Shown here piece after piece: positions 34,155-42,589 of a DNA stretch of 64,000 nucleotides. Below the pieces are notes generated by a model that was given only the letters and a program-made list of their open reading frames with translations, was not told the DNA's origin and searched no databases. Position 1 is the first letter of the stretch, and each line of letters starts with the position of its first letter. Origin of the DNA: Actinomycetospora succinea (lineage in GTDB: Bacteria > Actinomycetota > Actinomycetes > Mycobacteriales > Pseudonocardiaceae); contig NZ_SNYO01000011.1 in the NCBI RefSeq assembly GCF_004363095.1, forward strand, positions 124,001-188,000. The letters run 5' to 3'. The position numbers and the translations under genes are program-made.

Positions 34155-35134
34155 GCGTGGCGGGGGGACGCTGGCTCGTCACCGGCGGCGCCGGGTACAT
34201 CGGCGGGCACACCGTGCGCGCGCTGCGGGCCCGCGGCGACGCGGTCGTGGTGCTCGACGACCTCTCGACGGGGCTCACCGAGCGCGTCGACGACGACGTC
34301 CCGCTCGTGCGGGCGAGCGTGCTCGACGAGGACGCGGTCGCCGCGGCCCTGGTCGAGCACCGGATCGACGGCGTCATGCACTTCGCGGCCCGCAAGAAGG
34401 TGCCCGAGTCGGTGGCGAGGCCGCTGTACTACTGGCGCGAGAACGTCGAGGGCCTGCGCAGCGTGCTCGCGGCCTGCGACCGCGCCGGCGTCGGGCGGTT
34501 CGTCTACTCGTCGAGCGCCGCGGTGTACGGCGCGACGGCGGGCGGCGCGGTCGCCGAGGACGACCCGTGCGAGCCGGTGAACCCGTACGGCACCACCAAG
34601 CTCGCCGGCGAGTGGCTGCTCGCCGACGTCCACCGCGCGACCGGCCTGCGCTACGTCGCCCTGCGCTACTTCAACGTCGCCGGCGCCCGCGACGCGCGCC
34701 TCGCCGACCGCGGCCAGGCCAACCTCGTGCCGATCGCGCTCGACGCCGTCGCCCACGGCAGCGCGCCGACGGTGTTCGGCACCGACTACGACACCCCCGA
34801 CGGCAGCTGCGTGCGGGACTTCGTGCACGTCGACGACCTCGCCGACGCCCACGTCGCCGCGACCGCACTGCTCGACGCGCCGTGCGCCGAGACCCTCAAC
34901 GTCGGCGTCGGGCGGGGCTACTCGGTGCTCGAGGTGATGGCCACCGTCGCGCGGGTCGCGGGCCGCCCCGTCGACCCGGTGATCGCGGAGCGGCGCCCGG
35001 GCGATCCCGCGTCGGTCGTCGCGGACGTGTCCCGGATCGCCGACCGGCTCGGGTGGCGCGCCCGCCACGACCTCGACGACATCGTCGCCTCGGCGTGGGA
35101 GGCGCGCGTCAGCCCGTCGGCGCCAGCGTCCTGA
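34151..35134 (+). CDS. galE: UDP-glucose 4-epimerase (GalE-type)
   Basis: Interconverts UDP-glucose and UDP-galactose (or the N-acetyl forms). The 327-residue short-chain dehydrogenase-type protein has WLVTGGAGYIGGHTVRAL, VMHFAARKKVPESV, the catalytic Ser (YSSSAAVYG) and Tyr-x3-Lys (NPYGTTKLAGEW), LRYFNVAGA, and GSCVRDFVHVDDLADAHV. The ARKK in place of the usual GLK after the 'HFAA' motif is a small departure. The GTG overlaps the aminotransferase stop. Its 3' end overlaps the convergent deacetylase gene by 26 bases. Confidence 0.9.
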   Translation: MSVAGGRWLVTGGAGYIGGHTVRALRARGDAVVVLDDLSTGLTERVDDDVPLVRASVLDEDAVAAALVEHRIDGVMHFAARKKVPESVARPLYYWRENVEGLRSVLAACDRAGVGRFVYSSSAAVYGATAGGAVAEDDPCEPVNPYGTTKLAGEWLLADVHRATGLRYVALRYFNVAGARDARLADRGQANLVPIALDAVAHGSAPTVFGTDYDTPDGSCVRDFVHVDDLADAHVAATALLDAPCAETLNVGVGRGYSVLEVMATVARVAGRPVDPVIAERRPGDPASVVADVSRIADRLGWRARHDLDDIVASAWEARVSPSAPAS

Positions 35135-36053
35135 CGACCTTCCGCGCGAGCCCCGTGCCCTTGCGCGCGACCTTGCCGAACAGCTCGCCGACGTCGGTGA
35201 GCGGCGTGAGCACGACGCGGTGCATCGCGAACGGGGGCTCGTGGGGCCCGACGAGACCCGGACGGGTGGTGACCGCGGCCCGGTACCCGGCGGCGCGCGC
35301 GAGCTCCATCGTCTGCTGGTCGTAGTCGCCCGCGTTCCCGTTCGGGTACGCGAGGAGATCCACCGTCTGGCCCAGTCCCTGCTCGAGCGCCCGGCGGCTC
35401 TCGACGAGCTCCTCGCGCTGGGTGTCGACGTCCTCGCGGGCGAGGATCGGGTGGGTGACGGTGTGCGAGCCGACGCCGTGGCCGGTGGCGGCGAGCGCCT
35501 TCGCGCCGGGCCAGTCGAGGAACATCGGCGCGCGCTCGGGCGGGGGCGGCGCGATCCGCTCGGCGATGCGGGCGACCGCCTCGACGCGCGTCGCGCGGTC
35601 GACGAGCTTGAGCTCGTCCTTCAGCGCGGCCTGGGCGCCGAGACGGGCCGCGGGCGTCGTGAGGTCGTGCGTGCGCCCGGCCCACTCCAGCGAGGTCGCG
35701 GTGCAGCGGTCGAAGGCGTCCGCGAGCTCCTCCCACCAGGCGCCGATGCGCCCGGACAGGATGTCCGAGACCAGGAAGAACGTGCCGTGCATGCCGCGCC
35801 GGTCGAGGGCCGGCACGGCCGCGTCGAGCCAGTCGGCGTAGCCGTCGTCGAAGGTCAGCGCCACGGCCCGCGGCGGCAGCGAGCCGCCGGCGGCGAGCGT
35901 GTCGATCGCCTCGGAGAGCGGGACGACCGTCGCCAGCCGGTCGATCGCCGCGAGCTGGCGGTCGAAGCCGCGCCGCCCGGCCCCGGGGTCCGCGGGGTAG
36001 AAGGGCGTCGGGTCGATGTTGTGCCAGCCGAGCACGAGGAGCCGTCGACTCAT
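35109..36053 (-). CDS. Polysaccharide deacetylase (NodB homology, CE4)
   Basis: A 314-residue protein. The NodB core shows AVALTFDDGYADW (catalytic Asp and metal Asp), GTFFLVSDIL, the metal His pair in GVGSHTVTHPIL and LLAYPNGNAGDYD. It would remove N-acetyl (or O-acetyl) groups from a glycan. No signal peptide is evident, so it may act in the cytoplasm on a precursor or be exported by another route. The ATG at 36053 lies 8 bases after TACCGT, a leaderless arrangement. It converges on galE with overlapping ends. Confidence 0.88.
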   Translation of the reverse strand: MSRRLLVLGWHNIDPTPFYPADPGAGRRGFDRQLAAIDRLATVVPLSEAIDTLAAGGSLPPRAVALTFDDGYADWLDAAVPALDRRGMHGTFFLVSDILSGRIGAWWEELADAFDRCTATSLEWAGRTHDLTTPAARLGAQAALKDELKLVDRATRVEAVARIAERIAPPPPERAPMFLDWPGAKALAATGHGVGSHTVTHPILAREDVDTQREELVESRRALEQGLGQTVDLLAYPNGNAGDYDQQTMELARAAGYRAAVTTRPGLVGPHEPPFAMHRVVLTPLTDVGELFGKVARKGTGLARKVVRTLAPTG

Positions 36054-36061
36054 GGCGGTCG

Positions 36062-36067
36062 ACGGTA
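36062..36067 (-). promoter_or_regulatory. -10 hexamer for leaderless start at 36053
   Basis: TACCGT on the minus strand ends 8 bases before the ATG of the deacetylase gene. No ribosome-binding site is present. Confidence 0.4.
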
Positions 36068-36076
36068 ACGGCACGC

Positions 36077-37201
36077 TCAGCGCTTGCGTGTCCCGGGCAT
36101 GCGCGCGAGCACGGGCCGGGCGGCGTCGCGCAGGCGCGCCCTCAGCTCCGGCGACAGGCCGTCGGTGGCGCGCCGGACGCCGGCGTCGACCTGGGCGAGC
36201 AGGCGGGTGGGGTCGAGCGCGCCCGCCACGACCAGCGTCTCCACCGCGCGCTCGTCGGTGGCGAAGCGCGCCTTGTAGGTCTCGTCGCCGAGGAGCAGGT
36301 CGTACTCGTCGGCGCCCTCCTCGATGGCCTCGCGCACGGTGTGGGCCATGAGCACGAGCCCGACGCTCTTCTCCGCCCACGCCGGGTCGAAGCCCGCCTG
36401 GAAGTACGCGTAGCGCCCGCCGATCCGCCACGCGTAGAGCGCCGCGACCGCGACCCCCTCGATCTCGAGGAACGACATCCGCAACCACCCCCGCTCCAGC
36501 GCGGCGGCGGCGAAGTCGGCGTGGAACGCGTGCACCGTGGGACTGGTGATCGTCGAGCCGCCCTCGCGCTCGTCCCACCGCAGGTTGTGCAGCCGGAAGA
36601 ACTCCGCGACGTCGCGCGTCACCTCGTCGGGTGTCGACGTCGCGCGCACCTTGGCCCCGAGGCCGTCGACCAGCGCCCGCTCCTTGCGCCGCACCTGCTG
36701 GCGGAAGTTGCGGCTGCGCGCGCCGAGGAACGAGTCCCACGTGTGCCCGGTCAGCGGCACGAACGGCATGACCCCGCCGCGCAGCCGGGTCGCCGCGACC
36801 TTGCCGCGCAGCCCCTCGCCCAGCGCCGCGATCCACGGCGCGCCGGCGTCGACGTTGTGCAGCACGACGGCCTCGCGGCCCAGCGCGCCGGCGGCCGCGC
36901 GGGCGACCTCGGCCTCGCGCCCCGCCGCGGCCACCGGGGTGAAGCGGTCCCCGACGTTCGCGCCGGCGAAGCGCACGGTCCGCCCCGAGCGGCACAGAGG
37001 CAGCAGCCCCGCGAGCGACCCGTCCCCGTCGCGCACCCGCACCACGAACGGGGGAGCGTCCTGCCCGTAGTGCCGGGCGTAGGCGGCGTACCACTCCGGG
37101 GAGACGAAGGCGTTGCCCGCGGCCTCGGCGAGGGCGCGCCACTCGTCCACCAGGCCCGGCTCGTCGGCGGGATCGGCGAGGATCTCGACGTCACGGCTCA
37201 C
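36077..37201 (-). CDS. GNAT-fold acetyltransferase of the BcsL/CelD type
   Basis: A 374-residue soluble protein with tandem GNAT-like folds (Acetyltransf_6). Visible elements: EWRALAEAAGNAFVSPEWY, the middle WDSFLGARSRNFRQQVRRKE (the R-x-x-R-R-K helix typical of CelD/BcsL and FemAB-like proteins), GVAVAALYAWRIGGRYAYFQ, and LMAHTVREAIEEGADEYDLL followed by a Gly-Asp-Glu. Such proteins occur in cellulose and other exopolysaccharide clusters; their reaction is not well defined. The GTG start follows TAGCCT at 7 bases. The next gene downstream is the deacetylase, 23 bases after its stop. Confidence 0.82.
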   Translation of the reverse strand: MSRDVEILADPADEPGLVDEWRALAEAAGNAFVSPEWYAAYARHYGQDAPPFVVRVRDGDGSLAGLLPLCRSGRTVRFAGANVGDRFTPVAAAGREAEVARAAAGALGREAVVLHNVDAGAPWIAALGEGLRGKVAATRLRGGVMPFVPLTGHTWDSFLGARSRNFRQQVRRKERALVDGLGAKVRATSTPDEVTRDVAEFFRLHNLRWDEREGGSTITSPTVHAFHADFAAAALERGWLRMSFLEIEGVAVAALYAWRIGGRYAYFQAGFDPAWAEKSVGLVLMAHTVREAIEEGADEYDLLLGDETYKARFATDERAVETLVVAGALDPTRLLAQVDAGVRRATDGLSPELRARLRDAARPVLARMPGTRKR

Positions 37202-37208
37202 CTGCCCG

Positions 37209-37214
37209 AGGCTA
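37209..37214 (-). promoter_or_regulatory. -10 hexamer for leaderless start at 37201
   Basis: TAGCCT on the minus strand ends 7 bases before the GTG of the acetyltransferase gene. Confidence 0.4.
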
Positions 37215-37421
37215 ACGGGCGGCGTCCGGCGCATTCCGGGGCCAACCTCGGGGGCGCCCGGACGTCCTCCTATCGGTGAGCGAATCCTCAGTGTCGCGTC
37301 CCGGCGCGCTGCCCGACGGCGGTGGCGCCGAATGGCGTCGGTACCGTTGCTCCAGCCCGGCGTGCGGTTCGCTCCCCATCGGCCCGCCGCGACCCCGACC
37401 CTTCTGCGAGGACTCCCTGCG

Positions 37422-38747
37422 ATGAAGGTCAGTGTCTTCGGTCTCGGTTACGTGGGCACCGTCAGCGCGGCGTGCCTGGCCACGGAGGGCCACGACGTCA
37501 TCGGCGTCGACGTGAACCCGGCCAAGCTCGCGATGATCGGCGAGGGTCGCACCCCCGTGGTCGAGGAGCGGATCGGCGACATCGTCGCCGAGGTCGTGGC
37601 CTCGGGCCGGCTCACCGTCACCGACGACGTCGCCGCCGCCATCCACGGCACCGACCTCTCGCTCATCTGCGTCGGGACGCCGTCGGCGCCCAACGGCAGC
37701 CTCGACACCACCTACCTCCAGCGCGCGGCCCGCGAGATCGGCGAGGCCCTGGCCACGCGCGACACGGACGCCGGCCGCCACACCGTGGTGTTCCGCTCGA
37801 CGATGCTGCCGGGCACCTGCCTCGGCGTGCTCGTGCCGATCCTCGAGGACGCCTCGGGCCTGGTCGCCGGGCAGGACTTCGGCGTCGCGGTGAACCCCGA
37901 GTTCCTGCGCGAGGGCTCGAGCGTCAAGGACTTCTACGACCCGCCCAAGACGGTGGTCGGCGAGCTCGACCCCGTCAGCGGCGACGCGGTGCTGTCGCTC
38001 TACGCCGGCCTCGGCGCCCCGGAGTTCCGGGTCGAACCGCCGGTGGCCGAGATGACGAAGTACGTCGACAACACGTTCCACGGCCTCAAGATCGGCTTCG
38101 CGAACGAGATCGGCGCGCTGGCCCGTGAGCTCGGCGTCGACTCCCACGACGTCATGGAGATCTTCCTGTCGGACACCAAGCTGAACATCAGCCCGGCATA
38201 CCTGCGCCCGGGCTTCGCGTTCGGCGGGTCGTGCCTGCCCAAGGACCTGCGCGGGCTCGTCCACGCCGCGCGCCGCCACGACGTCCGGGTGCCGATCCTG
38301 GAGAACGTGCTGCCGTCCAACGACGAGCACATCCAGCGCGCGTTCGAGCACGTCGCGGCCACCGGCAAGCGCCGGGTCGGGGTGTTCGGCCTCGCGTTCA
38401 AGGGCGGCACCGACGACCTGCGCGAGAGCCCGCTGGTCGAGCTCTGCGAGCGGATGCTCGGCAAGGGCTACGACCTGCGCATCTACGACCCCGCGGTCGT
38501 CGAGTCCGCGCTGCTCGGCGCCAACCGGGCCTTCATCGAGGCCCACCTGCCCCACCTGCGTGACCTGCTCGTCGACACCGTGGCGGACGTGGTCGACCAC
38601 GCCGAGGTCCTCGTCGTGGGCAAGGCGGACGAGGACGTCCGTGCTGCCCTCGGCCACGGCACCACGGTGCCGGTGATCGACCTCGTCCGGCTCCCCGACG
38701 CCGCGTCGCGTCGCCAACAGGAGGGATACGTCGGCCTTGCCTGGTAG
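37422..38747 (+). CDS. Nucleotide-sugar 6-dehydrogenase, AlgD-like
   Basis: A 441-residue NAD-dependent dehydrogenase that oxidises GDP-mannose or UDP-glucose to the uronic acid. It has MKVSVFGLGYVGTVSAACLA, FRSTMLPGTC, NPEFLREGSSVKDFYDPP, KYVDNTFHGLKIGFANEIG, catalytic Cys271 in GGSCLPKDL and FGLAFKGGTDDLRESPL. The 'LGYVG', 'FRSTMLPGT' and 'NTFHGLKI' pattern is closer to AlgD-type GDP-mannose dehydrogenases than the copy at 4076-5440, but substrate cannot be fixed by eye. It opens the exopolysaccharide locus and overlaps the following GT4 gene by 11 bases. Confidence 0.88.
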   Translation: MKVSVFGLGYVGTVSAACLATEGHDVIGVDVNPAKLAMIGEGRTPVVEERIGDIVAEVVASGRLTVTDDVAAAIHGTDLSLICVGTPSAPNGSLDTTYLQRAAREIGEALATRDTDAGRHTVVFRSTMLPGTCLGVLVPILEDASGLVAGQDFGVAVNPEFLREGSSVKDFYDPPKTVVGELDPVSGDAVLSLYAGLGAPEFRVEPPVAEMTKYVDNTFHGLKIGFANEIGALARELGVDSHDVMEIFLSDTKLNISPAYLRPGFAFGGSCLPKDLRGLVHAARRHDVRVPILENVLPSNDEHIQRAFEHVAATGKRRVGVFGLAFKGGTDDLRESPLVELCERMLGKGYDLRIYDPAVVESALLGANRAFIEAHLPHLRDLLVDTVADVVDHAEVLVVGKADEDVRAALGHGTTVPVIDLVRLPDAASRRQQEGYVGLAW

Positions 38748-39936
38748 AGCACTGATCGTCGTCGAGAACCTCTCGGTCCCCTTCGACCGGCGGGTCTGGC
38801 AGGAGTGCCAGACCCTCACCGGACACGGATGGGAGGTCGAGGTGATCTGCCCGCTCGGCACGAAGCGGGACACCGAGACCGAGATCGTCATCGACGGCGT
38901 CCGGATCCACCGCTACCCGCTCGAGGCGGCGACCGGCGGCCCGCAGGGCTACCTCAAGGAGTACGGCACCGCCCTGTGGCACACCAACCGGCTGATCAAG
39001 CGCATCCAGAAGCGCGCGCCGGTCGACGTCGTGCACCTGTGCAACCCGCCGGACCTGCTCTTCCTGCCCGCGCTGCGCGCGAAGGCGCGCGGCGCCAAGG
39101 TCATCTTCGACCAGCACGACCTCGTCCCCGAGCTCTACCTCTCGCGGTTCCGTGAGAAGAAGGACTCGATGTACTGGGCGATGCGCCTGCTGGAGTGGGG
39201 CACCTACCGCACCGCGGACACGGTGATCGCCACCAACGAGAGCTACCGCGCCGTGGCCACCGGCCGCGGGCGGGTGCCCGTCGAGGACACGTTCGTGGTG
39301 CGCAGCGCCCCGGCCGTCGAGCGCTTCGCGATGCGTCCGGCCGAGCCCGCGCTGGCCCGCGGCCGCGAGCACCTCCTCTGCTACCTCGGGGTCATGGGCC
39401 CGCAGGACGGGGTCGACTACGCGATCCGCGCCCTGGCCGACCTCGCCGAGCGCCGCGACGACTGGCACGCGGTGTTCATGGGCACCGGCGACGCCTTCGA
39501 CGACGTCGTCGCCCTCGCACACGCCTACGGGCTCGACGACCGGGTGTCGTTCACCGGCCGCATCCCCGACGAGGACGTGCTGCGCCATCTGTCCACCGCG
39601 TCGGTCTGCCTCGCGCCGGACCCGCGCAACCCGCTCAACGACGTGTCCACCATGAACAAGATCATGGAGTACATGGCGATGGGGCGGCCGGTGGTGTCGT
39701 TCGACCTGGTCGAGGCGAGGGTCTCGGCCGGTGAGGCGGCGGTCTACGCCCGACCCAACGACGTCGGCGAGTTCGCGGGCCTCGTGTCCGAGCTCCTCGA
39801 CGACCCGCGTCGCCGCCAGGCGATGGGGGAGATCGGTATGGAACGCGTGTCCGGGCCGCTGTCCTGGACCAACTCGGAGAAGGAACTGCTGGCCGCGTAC
39901 GAGTCGGCCACGCAGGCCCGTCCAGCAGGACGCTGA
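38737..39936 (+). CDS. GT4 family glycosyltransferase
   Basis: A 399-residue cytoplasmic transferase. Motifs: LIVVENLSVPFDRRVWQEC (N-terminal donor loop), VVHLCNPPDLLFLPAL, IFDQHDLVPELYLSRF, LLCYLGVMGPQDGVDYAIRA, and the C-terminal LAPDPRNPLNDVSTMNKIME with YMAMGRPVVSFD (E-x7-E-type segment). It resembles WcaI/WbuB-type enzymes of capsule clusters. The TTG start inside the end of the dehydrogenase gene has AGGAGG 12 bases upstream, a loose spacing; a slightly later start is possible. Confidence 0.87.
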   Translation: MPGRALIVVENLSVPFDRRVWQECQTLTGHGWEVEVICPLGTKRDTETEIVIDGVRIHRYPLEAATGGPQGYLKEYGTALWHTNRLIKRIQKRAPVDVVHLCNPPDLLFLPALRAKARGAKVIFDQHDLVPELYLSRFREKKDSMYWAMRLLEWGTYRTADTVIATNESYRAVATGRGRVPVEDTFVVRSAPAVERFAMRPAEPALARGREHLLCYLGVMGPQDGVDYAIRALADLAERRDDWHAVFMGTGDAFDDVVALAHAYGLDDRVSFTGRIPDEDVLRHLSTASVCLAPDPRNPLNDVSTMNKIMEYMAMGRPVVSFDLVEARVSAGEAAVYARPNDVGEFAGLVSELLDDPRRRQAMGEIGMERVSGPLSWTNSEKELLAAYESATQARPAGR

Positions 39937-40075
39937 GCGATGACCAGCTCCGTCGGCGACCCGTGCGCGGGCCCGTCGCCGGGCGCATCACGGCGGTCGC
40001 CTTGATCCACCACAGTAGGATGCCCCCCGGCGTCCTCAGGGGGCGACACGCCGACGACCGGAGGAAAGGCACGTC
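39937..40075. other. Intergenic region before the chain-length/co-polymerase gene
   Basis: Contains a TAGGAT -10-like hexamer at 40016-40021 without a good -35, a short hairpin (GCCCCC/GGGGGC, about 40022-40044) and a purine-rich ribosome-binding stretch (GGAGGAAAGG) before ATG 40076. Confidence 0.45.
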
Positions 40076-42589
40076 ATGAGCCCGCTCCAGATCCAGTGGG
40101 ATCGCATCCGCCGCCGGTGGGTCCTGATCCTCGTCATCGGCATCGTGGCGGCGGCCGGCTCGCTGGGGGCATCGCTCCTGCAGGGATCGACCTACACCGG
40201 CCGGTCGGCGCTGACCATCGTGTCCCAGGACCGCGCTCCCGAGCAGGACACCGTCCTCGCCCAGGGGTACGCCGACTACTTCAACCAGGCGTCCTCGCAG
40301 CAGCAGCTGCGCCAGACCGCCGGTGTGCCCGACTCCGTCGGCCTTAACGCCCGCATCGCCGCGGCCAGCCCGATCGTGTACATCGAGGCCGTCGCCGACA
40401 GCCCCGACGTCGCCTCCGACTCGGCCACCAAGATGGCCGTCGCCCTGCGCGACGACGTCAACTCGAGCCTCGGCGGCGACGCCCAGCAGCAGCAGCTCAA
40501 CACGCTCAACCAGCAGCTCGCGGCCGCCCAGCGCGTCAACAACCAGGGTGAGATCAGCAGGCTGCAGGAGCAGATCAACGACATCCAGGGCCGCAGCACC
40601 AACCAGCTGCAGGACCTCCAGCTCAACGCCGGTGTCGTCTCCAACCCGACCAACGCGGCCCGCAACGCCGGCGCCGCGCTGATCGGCGGTCTCGTGCTCG
40701 GCGCGCTGCTCGCGATGGCGCTGGGCCGCTTCGAGAACCGGATCGTCACGCCCAGCGAGGTCCGCGACCGCCTCGGGCTGCAGGTGCTCGCCGTCGTCGG
40801 CGGCAAGCAGCGCAAGTCCGGCGAGAACGCGCGCAACGAGATGCTGCGGGCGCTGATGGGCCTCACGAACGCCCACGGCATGCCGACCCCGGGCTCGCTC
40901 GCGATCACCGGCCCGGTCACGGCGCGCGCGTCGAAGACCCGCGTCGCCGTCGCCCTCGCCGGTCTGCGCGCCCTGCAGGGCCAGACGACGCTGCTCGTCC
41001 AGGCCGACCTCGAGTCCGACGCCGGCGGGTCCACCGAGCTCGCGTCGATGTCCGGTGTCGCCGACTTCCTCGCCGAGCGCGGCGACAGCCGCATCGACGG
41101 CAAGGTGTTCTCCAACGGCCGGGCGCTGCTGGTCTCGCCGCGCGGCAGCAAGCGCGACGACCTGTTCGCGCTGTACTCCCGCTCGCACGTCTCCCGCCTG
41201 CTCGGGCAGGGCTCGGTGCTCGCCGACCTGGTGATCATCGACGCGCCGCCCGCCGAGAGCGTCGAGGGCCAGGTCGTGTGCTCCGCGGCCGACCGCTCGC
41301 TGCTGGTGGTCGAGGAGGGCGAGACCCGCTCCCGCGACGCCACGAACGCGCTCGACTCGCTGGCCCGCGCCGGCGGCACCGCGCTCGGCGTCGTGCTGGT
41401 CCGCAACCCCGGCCAGCTCGTCGACCCGGGCTTCCTCGCCGAGCGCAACTGGACGCCCGCGCGCCTGCCCGCCGGCCCGGTGCCGGCCCCGGCGCGCCCC
41501 GCCGGTCCGGCCGGCCCCGCGCCCGCTCCGGCCCCGGCCGCGCGGCCCGCGCAGGTCCCGCCGGCCGACCGCACCGCCCCGATCTCCCGCGAGAAGCTCG
41601 AGGAGGCCCGCGCCGCCATGGGTGCCGGTGCCGCCGCGGGTGCGGCCGCCGAGGGCACCAACGGCGCGACCGTGAACGGCGCCAAGCCGTCCAACGGCAC
41701 GCCGGTCCGCGGCTCGTCGGCGCCGTCCGGGCCGTCGAACGGTCAGGGCTCGCAGAGCACCAACGGCAGCGCGGCCCCGCGCCAGGAGCAGGCCTCGGGC
41801 AGCCGTCCGGCCAAGCCCGCCGCCGGCCCGTCCGGTGCGGCCCCGAGCGGCTCGAGCGCATCGGCCGGCACCCAGGGTGCGGCCAAGCCGGCACCGTCGG
41901 CCAAGCCGGCCCCCGGCGCGAAGCCCTCGCCCGGCGGTGCGCCGCAGGGCGGCTCGGCCCCCGGTGCGCAGGCCCCTGGCCAGTCGGGCCAGCAGAGCCA
42001 GCAGGGCCCCGGCGCCAAGCCGGCCCCGGGCGGCCAGGCCGGCCAGGCGAGCGCCCCGAAGCCCGCAGGCGGCGCGCCCCAGCCCGGTCCGGGCGCTCCC
42101 GGCGCGCCGGCGGGCACCGAGGCCCCGGGCGTCAGCGTCCACACGCGCCGCGGCACCGGCGGCAAGCCGTCGCCGAGCCCGAAGCCGACCCCCGGCGGCG
42201 GCACCGGCCCCAAGCCGACCGGCCCGCAGCCCGGCGCCAACCCCGGCGCCAACCCCAGCGCGAACCTCAGCGCCGGCCCGTCCGCGTCGGCCCCGAGCGC
42301 CGCCCCCGCGGGCTCGGCGGGTGCGCGCATGGGCGGCACGGCACCGGCCGCCAAGCCGGCCGCCAAGCCGGCCGCGAAGCCCGCCGCCAAGGCGGACGGC
42401 TCCTCGGCGTCGCCGAGCTCGCCCCCCGGCGCGAAGCGGGTGGGCGTCGCGCGGTTCACGCGCAGCTCCGCCCCGAACGGCGCCGGTGCGGGCGTGAAGG
42501 ACGGTGACAAGAAGTCCTCCGACGTGTCGTCGGGCCCGCACACCGGCGGTCTCTCCGCCCCCACGGTCACCCTGCGCACGGAGAAGTGA
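40076..42589 (+). CDS. Wzz/Wzc-like polysaccharide co-polymerase with degenerate kinase motifs and long low-complexity tail
   Basis: An 837-residue protein. Residues about 1-220 form a Wzz chain-length domain: helix near 14-35, periplasmic coil rich in Gln, second helix near 197-218. Residues about 270-460 resemble a bacterial tyrosine-kinase domain, but the Walker A loop (LAITGPVTARASKTRVAVAL, about 274-290) lacks its glycines, Walker A' reads LLVQADLES, and Walker B LVIIDAPPAES is intact. From about residue 465 on there is a Pro/Ala/Gly/Lys/Ser repeat tail (KPAPGAKPSPGG, AAKPAAKPAAK) with no Tyr cluster. It would set chain length and couple export; kinase activity is doubtful. Confidence 0.82.
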   Translation: MSPLQIQWDRIRRRWVLILVIGIVAAAGSLGASLLQGSTYTGRSALTIVSQDRAPEQDTVLAQGYADYFNQASSQQQLRQTAGVPDSVGLNARIAAASPIVYIEAVADSPDVASDSATKMAVALRDDVNSSLGGDAQQQQLNTLNQQLAAAQRVNNQGEISRLQEQINDIQGRSTNQLQDLQLNAGVVSNPTNAARNAGAALIGGLVLGALLAMALGRFENRIVTPSEVRDRLGLQVLAVVGGKQRKSGENARNEMLRALMGLTNAHGMPTPGSLAITGPVTARASKTRVAVALAGLRALQGQTTLLVQADLESDAGGSTELASMSGVADFLAERGDSRIDGKVFSNGRALLVSPRGSKRDDLFALYSRSHVSRLLGQGSVLADLVIIDAPPAESVEGQVVCSAADRSLLVVEEGETRSRDATNALDSLARAGGTALGVVLVRNPGQLVDPGFLAERNWTPARLPAGPVPAPARPAGPAGPAPAPAPAARPAQVPPADRTAPISREKLEEARAAMGAGAAAGAAAEGTNGATVNGAKPSNGTPVRGSSAPSGPSNGQGSQSTNGSAAPRQEQASGSRPAKPAAGPSGAAPSGSSASAGTQGAAKPAPSAKPAPGAKPSPGGAPQGGSAPGAQAPGQSGQQSQQGPGAKPAPGGQAGQASAPKPAGGAPQPGPGAPGAPAGTEAPGVSVHTRRGTGGKPSPSPKPTPGGGTGPKPTGPQPGANPGANPSANLSAGPSASAPSAAPAGSAGARMGGTAPAAKPAAKPAAKPAAKADGSSASPSSPPGAKRVGVARFTRSSAPNGAGAGVKDGDKKSSDVSSGPHTGGLSAPTVTLRTEK

